Of a DNA stretch of 64,000 bases, positions 32,570 through 44,507 are shown in pieces (position 1 is the stretch's first letter; each line of letters begins with the position of its first letter). A program made the position numbers and the translations under genes. A model generated the notes under the pieces. It was not told the DNA's origin, did not search any database, and worked only from the letters and a program-made list of their open reading frames with translations. Source of the stretch: Taxillus chinensis (Eukaryota; Streptophyta; Magnoliopsida; Santalales; Loranthaceae); assembly GCA_023512835.1 (NCBI GenBank), contig CM042090.1:54299365-54363364 (forward strand), read 5' to 3'.

Positions 32570-32910
32570 CTACATGAGGGTGTGGGGAAGAATAGGACTG
32601 CCTCTTGCAGTTGTGATAGTAGTAGAGTGGGGAAAGGAGATAGCCACACTAGCCAGAGGAACCGGAGGCACGAGCAGGGAAACACAGGGAGCAGGTTGGT
32701 TATAGATGGGGAAACGTGGAGGAATTCCCAACTGAGAGGAAGGAAAAGGAGTAGACGGGAGAAGATCTGAGCCTGAAGCGACCATTACAGAGGCTACCCA
32801 AGGAGAGAGCCCAAAACCTGCAGACCCTAACCCAACCGACTGCATCACAGCTATAGCAATAGAAGGAGGAATGCCAGGCAAAACTTCAACGAGAGGAGGA
32901 AAAGGGTTAC
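32570..32910 (-). pseudogene. Unidentified ORF, downstream half (split by E3)
   Basis: Read on the minus strand, it continues in frame from the half at 53481-54049 once E3 and the 4-5 bp target repeat are set aside, and ends at TAG 32570-32572. The product is rich in Pro, Ser, Val and Leu (LGIPPRFPIYNQ is typical) with no motif I recognise. The alpha-galactosidase fragment begins about 75 bases further on, on the same strand. It may be a transposon-borne or captured ORF. Confidence 0.5.
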
Positions 32911-33849
32911 TGAAAAGGGCGTTTGTCGCACACGCACTCCAAATAAAATTTAAACTAAGTATAGCTAGTGGCTTAACCTAGATCGTTCTCTACCGGAGGA
33001 CTTATAAAATTCAATTTAATCTATTTAATTACCTGTTTAATAAAAACTAATGAAAAAGAAAAAATATCAAATTGGGGGGGATTTTTGATTGAATGAAAAC
33101 TAATTAAAGCAAGGAATTTTAACTAAGAAAAGTAATAACTAAGAAAATCAATTAATTAAAGATGTAACCGGTTTAACTTCACACCTGAATGCTATTTATC
33201 ACTATCCCAAAAGATTAATTAGATAAATTATGGCCTCATAATTCAAATGCATCAAAACACCATGAATACAATCAAATTATGAATTTATTCTAACCAGAAT
33301 AATTATGAATCAATTCTCGAAAGACTGCCCATTCCCTACGAAACAAATCTTCCCACTCAAATAGAATAATAACGCACAATGAATTGCTAAATTAACCTCA
33401 ACCGAGATATTAAATTAACAAATCACAGAGTTGAGAATTAAATCATAGCACATAAAATATCAAATTAAATATTAAAACATGGATTCAAAACAAGCATCCA
33501 AAGTGCTACGCTAAACCGATTACAAAATACTTACCCCTCCATGGGTTGCAAAATCACAAATCTGTTTGGAAAATTAAAACAGCAGAATTAGAACAGAATT
33601 AAAATAAATAGGCTGCGAACAATTAAACACTCGATCTTGAACTCGATCTGAATCTCCAATATTCACTGCACTATCTTCTTTCCTGCCTGAAACACTGCTG
33701 CAACAGAATGGTTCATGCCTGGGTACTGCTGCGCGTGAAGGGATTGACGCAGTGTGAAGGCTGTGCTGATGAAGGCTGTGCGTGAAGAGATGATGATGGG
33801 ACGAGCGCTGACGTGGGATGATGTTGGCAAGACGATGGAGGGCTTATCG
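32911..33849 (-). repeat. E3 3' LTR, distal part
   Basis: It starts TGAAAAGGGCGTTTGTCGC and matches 51918-52856 nearly base for base. The LTR is interrupted at GGAGGGCTT (near 33844) by E4 and resumes at 43109. Confidence 0.92.
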
Positions 33850-34349
33850 TGTCACGCCCCGGATTTCCAACCCGAGGAAACCGGTACGTGACTCCCCATT
33901 CACCCACACGGAGGGCAAAGGGGTTGGATTACTGGATGCCACAAACAAGTCTAACAATTACAATAAATCAAACAAGCCACATCTTTATTTAATTCCATAT
34001 ATCAAAGGTTCACAAAACAACCATGTTCCTTATTACAATTCAATCCCTTAGTACATTTCCCACCCTGGGGTTACATAAATCATAAAATTACATTACCGAA
34101 ATAAACAATAAAATGGAGATGGTCTTCCACCTTGGTGTTCCCACCTAACGCCTGTAGGTTCCTGTAAAGAAAACAACATGGTAGGAGGGGTGAGCAACCA
34201 CACCCGGTAGGGATCATGTCTCCCCAACCCATCCCATGCACCTAATATCTACATGCCTTGTGTACAAGTGTTTGTGTCGTGTTACAATTATTCCACCAGA
34301 TGTAATTACAGGCTATAATAGCAAATGCAATCATACACGGGCTGGTACA

Positions 34350-34605
34350 TAAACACTCCCAGGCTTCCACAGCCACCGGGTTTCCAATAACAGTCCCGGG
34401 CTTCCACAGCCACCGGGTTACAAGAACGGTCCCGGGCTTCCACAACCACCGGGTTCCACAAAACGGTCCCGGGCTTCCACACCCACCGGGTTCCACAAAA
34501 CAGTCCCGGGCTTCCACGGCCACCGGGTTCCACAAAACGTCCCCGGGCTTCCACGACCCACCGGGTTCCACAAAACGGTCCCAGGCTTCCACAGCCACCG
34601 GGTGT
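34350..34605 (-). repeat. 37-bp tandem repeats in E4 LTR 1
   Basis: About seven units of the form CCCGGGCTTCCACAGCCACC-GGGTTCCACAAAAC(G/A)GT. LTR 2 has the same array at 40965-41200, but with many single-base losses. ORFs on the minus strand through these arrays are repeat products. Confidence 0.92.
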
Positions 34606-35190
34606 ACAAGCAAACACGCAGACACATGGCCATACGGGCATAACATCAAACACTTAGTATGCTCACCACACAGAATAACATCGAACACTTAGCATGCATA
34701 TATCCACAAGCTCATAAACCCAGCCACACAGACATAATCTAACACACCTGGACGTGCGTGGCCTCACAGGCATTACCTCAAACACATAACATGCACAACC
34801 TCACAGGCATTACCTCAAACACATAACATGCACGGCCTCACCAGGCATTATGTCAAACACTTGGCAGGCATATATACATATATCCAAACAACACGCCATT
34901 AAGGCCAACATTCATATAGGAGATCACACCTATATGAATTTACATATAAATATATATACAGATACGACCCCGAATCTGCCCTAGGACCCTAGGACAGAGG
35001 AGGGTTTAGGAAGAACAGAACCCCTACCTTAAAGCGGCTCTTCCTTGCTCCCGCGCCAAACGCTGTCCTCCCCCACGCAAGACGCTCCGCAGCAATCGGC
35101 CACTCCCCTTCCCTCTCTCTCTAGCTCTCTCTCTCTCTGGCAGCAGCTGCAGCAAAGGAACACCAAACCCTAAACTCAAACTCAAGCCCT

Positions 35191-35600
35191 CCTTATATAG
35201 ACACCATTCACATCAAAACGACGTAGTTTTGATTAAGTGAATCCCAGGATCAAAACGACGTAGTTTTGATCACACAAGTTACCACCTTTCCACATCCATA
35301 CACACCAAAATATTCGGAATTTCAACATGGTCCTTTGGAGAAAGTTCCTTAGAATGTCAAAACCAAGGGAACCATGCAAAAATATGGCTGCACGCCAATT
35401 TGCACGTGAATTCCCAATTCACGTGCAACTCCATATGAACTCCAAATGCTCTCAAACTTCACCCCTAGCCTCCTTGCATCATTTGGAAGGCAATTACACT
35501 TGCACGTGAATTGGACCCATATCACGTGCACCTCACATACATGTCCATTTGGTCTGAAACTTTGTGGTAGATAGAGGACATCATTCTAAGCATCTTTCCT
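35191..35600 (-). promoter_or_regulatory. E4 LTR promoter module
   Basis: The TATA box is CCTTATATAG (35191-35200; minus CTATATAAGG). Two ACGT dyads lie just upstream (35212-35233 and 35249-35270, core AAAACGACGTAGTTTT). Further upstream are CACGTG hairpins (35402-35426, 35501-35530, 35605). The block TAGAGGACATCATTCTAAGC (35571-35590) is also in the E1-family LTR (25644-25663). The same layout is at 41795-42210 in LTR 2. Confidence 0.72.
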
Positions 35601-38600
35601 TTTGCACGTGAATTCATTGGAGTCCAACTACTAGGTCAAAATCTAGAAAAACTCTACTCAGGAGGCAAAACCGACTAACTCAAGGGACGGGTCCTTACAT
35701 CCTCTCCCCCTTAAGACTTTTCGTCCTCGAAAAGAAATGACATACGAGGAAAACAACCACAACCTACCCATTTTGCCACCCGGCAAGCCACAACACCCAA
35801 ATGGGTCATACACCACACACAAGACAACAAAGACATAATAGTACCACCATAATCCATAACCACAATAATGCACGAACACATGTCCACATGGCACGAATAC
35901 ACATTTCAAAGCACATCACAAATAAGAACACATGTCTTTAAAAGACAATACAAATACATCAACTAATACAAGAAAACACATCACAATCCTTGGCCAACGC
36001 CACCAACGGCCACCTCCCACTCTTAAGGTTGTTGGTCCTCGAACAACGCTGGGTGTTGCTCACGCATCATGGACTCACATTCCATGTCTCCGCTGCAGGA
36101 CGTGTCGGCCCCTAAAAGACAACACACCTTCCAAAATGCACATGCTGAGGCACATCGCCCACAACCATTCACATACCCGCGACCGAAGATATCACACCAT
36201 AACACACATGAAGGTACGTACCCGCAGACCCAATACAACACAAGCATGATAGGGAAACACATATTCGAATCTCACAAACAACCATTGTTCTCCTCACCTA
36301 ACACATGTCACAAGTATTCACATGTCACGACAGTATAAGACATATACGCCCATCACCAACACGTTTAACAGATCATATAGGTCACGGAGCAACTCACATC
36401 ATAAACACCACCACAAGGAACAACTCACAAACAAAACACTACTACACGTTTAACGTTCCACCGCCCATTCACCATCATTATAAACTCATCCGCAGGGAGT
36501 TTCCTCACAACCTTCCCACCTTTGGACTTTTCGTCCCCGAAAAGAGAAACCAAGTAGTAAACAACGCGAAAAGATCAAAGCAACACATAATGTAGTCATT
36601 ACCACAAATGTTGGAGATGCCAACTCGCGGCATGATGGGACCAACACTCCACAACGTAAAATACCCAACAATTGGGAGTTGAAGTCAACGCAGCCTCGGC
36701 CCATAGGTAGACCACACCCTAACAAAGCAAGCACAATGAGGTCACAATGAAACACAAACAAATAGGATAGCATGATGCAAACCACAATCACATTCCCACC
36801 CAGGGAGCTCACCTCAACGCAGCACCATCATCACTGCGAAAACCACCTCACTCAAGCAAGGAACATTGAAACCCCACCAACGCCAATGGTGACGCAGAAC
36901 AGAGTACAAGCCTAGACATAGAAACACGAGAATGGAGTGTGCCCTTAACCACTCGGTCGCAGTCAACCTGGCGCCCAACGGAGTCCAAGGATGCACTAAA
37001 AACAAGAAATGCAAGACCACACACACAACCATGGTAAGACCAAAACCCACTATCGGGCTATCACTAGTCACCGACTTTGAGAATCGACCTCCTTGATCAC
37101 GGTCAAACAGAGATCCGCCAAGGTCCCACACAGCCTTCACAACCGAGGCTTACCGTACGGCCCAAGAGATAATGCCTTACCAAGTCGGCAGACGGACCAC
37201 GCGATAGGAATCCCTTGACGCCAAGTAGCTATGAACATCATAGTCCCCCCCCACACCGAAAACGCTCCTATCTCGCAACCTGACCACAATGGAATCCTCT
37301 CGTGTCACCACTCACAGGTCACAAGAAAATCCCTTGCCTCCAAGACATACTCCACCTCATGGCCCACCAACTCCGCTATATCAACTATTACGTTTTATCT
37401 CAACACACCAGCAAAACACTCAAATGGACCAAGAAATACTCAGGCTCTAACCGCAGCTTAATATGGTCACCGCAATTCCTCCGGGTAGGCACAAGAAACG
37501 AGGCATGCAAACTCCTTATTCGGGACATTCATGTGGCTCCCAAACACACCAACACTTTGATGGCGTGGACCATCTCACTTACCGCATCAAAACGCACACG
37601 AAAGACTTTCAAGAAGAACATATGTAGCATGAGGACCCCATGGTAGCCGCAGACACAAATCTCCCCCAAAGGGGTAAGCACTAATACCCCTTACAAGCAA
37701 AACTCACATCCGACTCCATTTAGTGAATCACAACGCATCAATACTTTCACACTTTTAATTAGCATGCCATCATATGTGACAAGGAATAACATCAACATTA
37801 CACATAACACCCCTCTTCATCCCACACCGCACATAATATGCGCATGCATCACCTCTTACTCCTCTCGCATATGAACGCCACGAGGCCCACACATAAGAAC
37901 TTTGCTACTCCTTTAGCACATATGTAACACACACAACAAAACAAAGCAACCACAACACACGAAATAAACTACCGTGTAGAACACATGTAAGAGAGGACAT
38001 ACTAGTCCCCACCTCCTCGCCTCTTTTAAGCCTATTACCCACACGACATGGATTAACGGAATGGTCCTACCACCAGGAGTACATCCTCAACCCCTCGGAA
38101 GGTGTCTCCCAATTATGAGGAAAAACCCAAACAAGGCCTGCCCAATCTCACTCGCTTGCCTGCTTGCACCGATTGGGTTCATCAGGCAGGATCCTATAAA
38201 CTCACTCGTAACCTAGTTCCAGAACTCATCACATTCTTATACATACGCAAACCCATTTCACCACATATCCTATGAACATTACCCAAGGTCTTTCACACAC
38301 CACCAGCATGACACGTGGTCAATGTTTGGCCACCCAAGAATTTGCAGCCATTTCCATAGGACACCCACAAGAATCTTAAAACCACATACCACTCTCGCCA
38401 ATCAATTTAGATTTCAATGACTCAAGGGGTGGGTTATACTAGTGGCAATTTCCTCCCTCAACCTTGACACTTGGAAAGGTTACCAAAAGAACATCCTTCT
38501 TAAGTAAAGACATCTACGTAAACCTCTACTCACAAGAAAACACATTTCTATTACTCAAGGTTGCCACAATGGGGTCACACACTACCCACAAGCCACTAAC

Positions 38601-40186
38601 TCATGCCTCCAGCTTCCTAGGCTAGCTAGGCCAGAGGTAATCTCACCTACGCTAGAGTATTAGGGGTAACACGGTGACATTTATTACTTTCCTCACACAC
38701 GGGCGCCCAAAATTGACTACCACACGAAGATGCAATTAACACTTTAGACCGCATTAAAACCACCAGCTCTTTCCAATAACTCGCTTATAACCATTAGTAA
38801 TTTATTAGTCTTTTGGTATCATATATATATTTTATTTATTTATTTTACTCATTTATTCTCTAGTAGGTCCCCAACTACGTCCATCCAAAATGGTAACTCA
38901 AACGACCTTCTAAGCCTCACCTAACATAAAACAGTGGCTCAAGAGCCCACCCAGTAAAAATACCCCTTTTATCACAAGTGTCTTAATCAAATTGCTAGAA
39001 ACGCAACAATCAAAGGTTCACCCAGCCTCACCTAATCCTGCACGAGACTCAACCGATCACTATCATTAAAGGAATATGATACCACCACTAAACAGAAATC
39101 TTAACACGCGAGAATCAAAATCGTACCCGTGACTAAGGAAAGTTCCGCCATGCTCTCCTCCTAGCCTCACTTGAATTTTGCTTTGTCCCCAGCTCGTTGA
39201 GCCGCCTTTCTAGCACCATGACTTGTTTTACCAAAACAGGTTGTCGGGAGATGTCCTACTTTCCAATGTCCCGGTTGTCCACTGCAAGAACAACCCCTTT
39301 GGGAAACTGGTCTCTACCTCTTGAGCCCCTTTCTGCCGATCAGGACAACTATGCTTCAATTAATCTTCACCCAAGATCCCCCCCGATGATGTGGGGTTGA
39401 TAGCTCTCGACGTACCTCGCTCTTAATCGGTTGTCGAATCTCATCCCTCAACTCTTGCATTACCGGGCTTAAGATGCCAACCTCATTACTTACATCCTGC
39501 AGCCTCTCCCACTTGCCCAGCCTGGGGGGGCGGGCTTCTTTGCTACCTCAATAGTCGTACCGGTCACAATTTTCGGAGACATTGGCTCCACGAAAAGGCA
39601 GCGCTCTAGGTCATCACTCCATAATCTCAACAATCGCGAGACCACTACCGACTAAGCAGCTTAAGCTATAACACGCATTATTACCATACAAGTCTATAGG
39701 TTCACATTTAACAGATTATACCAATTTTACATTCCATTGCATTGCTCATAACCACGCTTATTTCACACAGTACCAAGCAAATCACATGTTCAACCATTCA
39801 CAGAACACCAAACAAATCACATTTAATTTTTTTTTTTTTTTTTTTTTTTTTTTTGTTAACAGGTCACAAGCCTCAAGTTTCCAAGCACACAGTTTCACTT
39901 CCACAATTTCGTTTCCATGTTTCCATGCTCAAATCATCACAAAATTTCAGAGTTGCACAATTGAAACTTTATCATGTTCAAACCCTTTATCCATGCAATT
40001 ACACACACCGCACACATTTCAGTTCTCATTAAACCACATTGCACAAGCATCCATTCCACAAGCACACAGTTAACTAAACAAGGACCTTTCCTTGTAGTCA
40101 TGCTCAAGGTACTTCAAATAAAATCGTAGTTGCACGTTCACGCCTTATCACATTATTCATATTTTCTTTTATCACAATTATTTTTT

Positions 40187-40188
<2 letters not shown>

Positions 40189-40239
<51 letters not shown>
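40189..40239. repeat. T51 homopolymer in E4 internal region
   Basis: An uninterrupted run of 51 T (A on the element's own strand), with a shorter 26-T run at 39829-39854. Its place near the 5' end of the internal region does not fit a poly-A tail. The length is likely unstable and may be mis-called. Confidence 0.9.
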
Positions 40240-40240
<1 letters not shown>

Positions 40241-40441
40241 TATCCACACCTTCACATACAACAACCAATGCAACTAGTGCCCTAATGCCAATGCATGCAA
40301 ATCCTACCACAAGACCGGACTACCCCAAGTACACCTTGGAGGCTCCAAGAGGACCGTGTTGATCAGGGCACGTCCCTCCAGGCTCCTCCAAAGGACCCAA
40401 GATAACCAAGTCCGCCCACTACCCTAGGCCAACTAGACCAT

Positions 40442-40452
40442 GCTCGATACCA
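40442..40452 (-). promoter_or_regulatory. E4 primer binding site
   Basis: The minus strand reads TGGTATCGAGC three bases after the LTR end GGGGCGTGACA. It matches the initiator-methionine tRNA 3' end type (TGGTATCAGAGC) with small changes, as is usual for Del-type elements. Confidence 0.75.
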
Positions 40453-40455
40453 TAT

Positions 40456-42302
40456 TGTCACGCCCCGGATTTCCAACCCGAGGAAACCGGTACGTGACTC
40501 CCCATTCACCCACACGGAGGGCAAAGGGGTTGGATTACTGGATGCCACAAACAAGTCTAACAATTACAATAAATCAAACAAGCCACATCTTTATTTAATT
40601 CCATATATCAAAGGTTCACAAAACAACCATGTTCCTTATTACAATTCAATCCCTTAGTACATTTCCCACCCAGGGGTTACATAAATCATAAAATTACATT
40701 ACTTAAATAAACAATAAAATGGAGATGGTCTTCCACCTTGGTGTTCCCACCTAACGCCTGTAGGTTCCCGTAAAGAAAACAACATGGTAGGAGGGGTGAG
40801 CAACCACAGCCTCGAGAGGGATCATGTCTCCCCAACCCATCCCATGCACCTAATATCTACATGCCTTGTGTACAAGTGCTGTGTCGTGTTACAATTATTC
40901 CACCAGATGTAATTACAAGCTATAATAGCAAATGCAATCATACACGGGCTGGTACATAAACACTCCCGGCTTCCACACCACCGGGTTTCCATAACAGATC
41001 CCGGGCTTCCACAAGGCCGGGTTACAAGAACAGTCCCGGGCTTCCACACACCGGGTTCCACAAAAGTCCCTGGCTTCCACAACCACCGGGTTCCACAAAA
41101 CAGTCCCGGCTTCCACAGCCACCGGGTTCCACAAAACAGTCCGGGCTTCCACGACCACCGGGTTCCACAAAACAGTCCTGGCTTCCACAGCCACCGGGTG
41201 TACAAGCAAACACGCAAAGCACACATGGCCATACAGGCATAACATCAAACACTTAGTATGCTCAATACACAGAATAACATCGAACACTTAGCATGCATAT
41301 ATCCACAAGCTCATAAACCCAGCCACACGACATAATCTAACACACCGGACGTGCGTGGCCTCACAGGCATTACCTCAAACACATAACATGCACGGCCTCA
41401 CAGGCATTACCTCAAACACATAACATGCACAGCCTCACAGGCATTATGTCAAACACTTGCAGGCATATATACATATATCCAAACAACACGCCATTGAAGG
41501 CCAACATTCATATAAGAGATCACACCTATATGAATTTACATATAAATATATATACAGATACAGCCCAGAATCCGCCCTAGGACCCTAGGACAGGAGGAGG
41601 GTTTAGGAAGAACAGAACCCCTACCTTAAAGCAGCTCTTCCTTGCTCCCCGCGCCAAACGCTGTCCTCCCCACGCAAGACGCTCCGGCGGGAATCAGCCA
41701 CTCCCCTTCCCTCTCTCTCTCTAGCTCTCTCTCTCTCTCTCAGAGCAGAACAAAGAAAAAGGAACACCAAACCCTAAACTCAAACTCAAGCCCTCCTTAT
41801 ATAGACACCATTCACATCAAAACGACGTAGTTTTGATTAAGTGAATCCCAGGATCAAAACGACGTAGTTTTGATCACACAAGTGACCACCTTTCCACATC
41901 CATACACACCAAAATATTCAGAATTTCAACATGGTCCTTTGGAGAAAGTTCATTAGAATGACAAAACCAAGGGAACCATGCAAAAATATGGCCGCACGCA
42001 ATTTGCACGTGAATTCCCAATTCACGTGCAACTCCATATGAACTCCAAATGCTCTCAAACTTCACCCCTAGCCTCCTTGCATCATTTGGAAGGCAATTAC
42101 ACTTGCACGTGAATTGGACCCATATCACGTGCACCTCACATACATGTCCATTTGGTCCGAAACTTCGTGGTAGATAGAGGACATCATTCTAAGCATCTTT
42201 CCTTTTGCACGTGAATTCATTGGAGTCCAACTACTAGGTCAAAATCTAGAAAAACTCTACTCAGGAGGCAAAACTGACTAACTCAAGGGACGGGTCCTTA
42301 CA
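40456..42302 (-). repeat. E4 LTR 2, 1847 bp
   Basis: It has the same termini as LTR 1 (TGTCACGCCCC...TTACA). It is followed at 42303 by the PPT of a second, partial internal region. The tandem repeat block (40965-41200) has lost single bases in most units relative to LTR 1. TATA at 41795-41804; ACGT dyads near 41817 and 41854. Confidence 0.92.
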
Positions 42303-43108
42303 TCCTCTCCCCCTTAAGACTTTTCGTCCTCGAAAAGAAATGACGTACGAGGAAAACAAACCCAAGTTACCCATTTGCCACCCGGCAAGCCACAACACCC
42401 AAATGGGTCATACACCACACACAAGACAACAAAGACATAATAGTACCACCATAATCCATAACCACAATAATGCACGAACACATGTCCACATGGCACGAAT
42501 ACACATTTCAAAGCACATCACAAATAAGAACACATGTCTTTAAAAGACAATACAAATACATCAACTAATACAAGAAAACACATCACAATCCTTGGCCAAC
42601 AGCCACCAACAGCCACCTCCCACTCTTAAGGTTGTTCGTCCTCGAACAACGCTGGGTGTTGCTCACGCATCATGGACTCACATTCCATGTCTCCGCTGCA
42701 GGACGTGTCGGCCCCTAAAAGACAACACACCTTCCAAAATGCACATGCTGAGGCACATCGCCTACAACCATTCACATACCCGCGACCGAAGATATCACAC
42801 CATAACACACATGAAGGTACGCACCCGCAGACCCAATACAACACAAGATGATAGGGAAACACATATTCGAATCTCACAAACAACCATTGTTCTCCTCACC
42901 TAACACATGTCACAAGTATTCACATGTCACGACAGATAAGACATATACGCCCATCACCAACACGTTTAACAGATCATATAGGTCACGGAGCAACTCACAT
43001 CATAAACACCACCACAAGGAACAACTCACAAAAAAAACACTACTACACGTTTAACGTTCCACTGCCCATTCACCATCATTATAAACTCATCCGCAGGAGT
43101 TTCCTCAC
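42303..43108 (-). other. E4 second internal fragment
   Basis: Nearly the same as 35700-36511, including the PPT and the MMREQHPALFEDEQP integrase end (near 42626-42690, minus). It breaks off after TTTCCTCAC and E3 LTR sequence follows directly. It is a leftover of a tandem LTR-internal-LTR-internal array after deletion or unequal recombination. Confidence 0.85.
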
Positions 43109-43195
43109 ATGCGCACACGAGACGTGAAAACCGGCGGGACGTGCGTCAAAGGATGAGGTGATGCGTGCGGCTGGGTGAAGGGTCAGGTGTGATGG
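43109..43195 (-). repeat. E3 3' LTR, proximal remnant
   Basis: GAGACGTGAAAACCGGCGGG and the following 65 bases match 52862-52946 of the 5' LTR. It then breaks off after GTGATGG; about 530 bp of the LTR and the usual PPT-LTR junction are missing here. Confidence 0.85.
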
Positions 43196-44507
43196 CGTCA
43201 AATCATGCAAATTTAAATATACAAAGAGAACAACTTGAATATCACGAATTGAGTTCTAGTATAGACGTGTGTGAGATCAAAATTCATCAACTTCTTTATT
43301 CTTTCAACTCATCTTTCATTCATGACACTCAATCAAGTCACACAAATATGCAATTATCAATCAGTTGGCAAATATTAAGCATACCCAAAAATTAACCAAA
43401 GTTATTCCATACTCCAAATATCATGCCATCATTCATACACATACTTGAGTGAAACAAATGGGTGAAGATTACTGGAGCTAAACAAGATATATGCAATGGA
43501 TTGGCCAATCACTTTTTAAATTTTTTTCTCTTTCACCTTTTTTTAAATAGGCAGCCAAACTTACTTAACAATAACCATCTATACCACCCATGTAGCGGAA
43601 CCATCCGGCAGCTCCCAGATTATGGCGGATCTTTAGGATACCAGGTTTAAAAGCCCTTCAGGATAAGTGCCGAGTGATATAGCATACTTCGCAAGTCAAC
43701 TAACCTTTTTCAATAACGCTCTTCTTTTAATTAATAACCTTACAAGGTTGCATTTTATGCTCTCCCTTGATGGATTATTAACTCTTTTTTTTAAATATCT
43801 CACTTTAAATCCACAAGCTTAGCTCATATAAAACCAAAATGCAAGAAAAACTCAAGTATTGGCATGAATAAGATGTAATGATATAAACAGTATTTCACAA
43901 CTTATGGAATTAAAGTCCAAGGATAACTCAAAAATAGCTAGAATCATGATTCTCACATGTTTGCACTTCCCAATTAAGGCATAAAAATCAAGATGAATTA
44001 ATCAAATATTAAAGCATCAAAATTTTAGTTGTGCAAGATATGTATCCATACTAGACAACTTAACTCTAACTATTCAAGATTCTCAATCATTATTCAAATA
44101 TTGCATAATCAAATAAACTCAAATGGGACTAATCATAGTTGCTCAAGGATTTACTAAAAATTCAAGTGTCAATCAAGTTCAAGACTAAAAACATGCAGCC
44201 TATAAATAAAAATAAAGCACACAAAAATAAAAGAAAATCTTTTTGGGTTTTTGTTTTTAATTTTAAAAATAAATAAATAACTAAATAAACTGAATAAAAA
44301 CACAATAACAAGCAAAAATAAACTAATGAAAAACACACAAAAAAAACTAAAAATGTTTAACTAAACTAAGCTAGGTGCTCCCTCCCCCACACTTAAATGT
44401 TGCATTGTCCTTAATGTAAGCCAAAAATAGAAGCTATGGACATGAAATGCAATTCTAAAAATGAACAATGAACAATAAATGAGAAGGAAAGAAACAACCT
44501 GATGCGC
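43196..44507 (-). other. E3 3' non-coding region with purine tract
   Basis: No credible ORF. AACATTTAAGTGTGGGGGAG (minus strand, 44379-44398) is the same kind of tract that follows ORF3 in E1 and E2. GTAGCGGAACCATCCGGCAG (near 43592) is unremarkable. The junction with the LTR is deleted. Confidence 0.65.

Larger units (their letters stand above)
33850..35699 (-). repeat. E4 LTR 1, 1850 bp
   Basis: It reads TGTCACGCCCCGGATTTCC...GGTCCTTACA on the + strand and ends at the PPT (CCTCTCCCCC, 35701-35710). It is close to LTR 2 outside the 37-bp repeat block. The R/U5 part is Del-like and shared with E5. The U3 part carries the CACGTG/ACGT promoter module of the Athila-type LTRs. Confidence 0.92.
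35700..40455 (-). other. E4 internal region, mostly non-coding
   Basis: The PPT lies at 35700-35712 (minus strand GGGGGAGAGGA). Near 36020-36085 the minus strand reads ESMMREQHPALFEDQQP, the very end of a Del-type integrase (compare PMMREQHPELFEDE at 26150-26194). Around 39190-39290 the minus strand has a degraded zinc-knuckle-like stretch (CSGQPGHW) and an end like GDKAKFK. Near 39400-39520 is a helical gag-like stretch (VMQELRDEIRQPIKSEVRRE). No RT, RNase H or integrase core is seen. Two long poly-T tracts (39829-39854 and 40189-40239) are present. Confidence 0.68.
33850..43108 (-). mobile_element. E4: Del-like non-autonomous (LARD-type) gypsy element, LTR-internal-LTR-partial internal
   Basis: Two direct LTRs (33850-35699, 40456-42302) enclose a 4.76-kb internal region. 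A further 806 bp (42303-43108), nearly the same as the PPT-proximal part of that internal region, follow the second LTR before the E3 LTR resumes. The third LTR and the rest of the second internal copy are missing. The internal region keeps only traces of gag and of the integrase end, so the element could move only with help in trans. PBS and PPT are both visible. Confidence 0.85.

Noticed and set aside
34350..34605. Regularly spaced repeats that could suggest a CRISPR array
   Set aside because: The whole 37-bp unit repeats without variable spacers, it lies in both LTRs of a retrotransposon, and the DNA is plant.
34242..34688. Minus-strand ORFs of 70-150 codons over the 37-bp repeats (also 40822-41287)
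   Set aside because: They are open only because the tandem repeat lacks stops; overlapping frames are open at once and the region is LTR.
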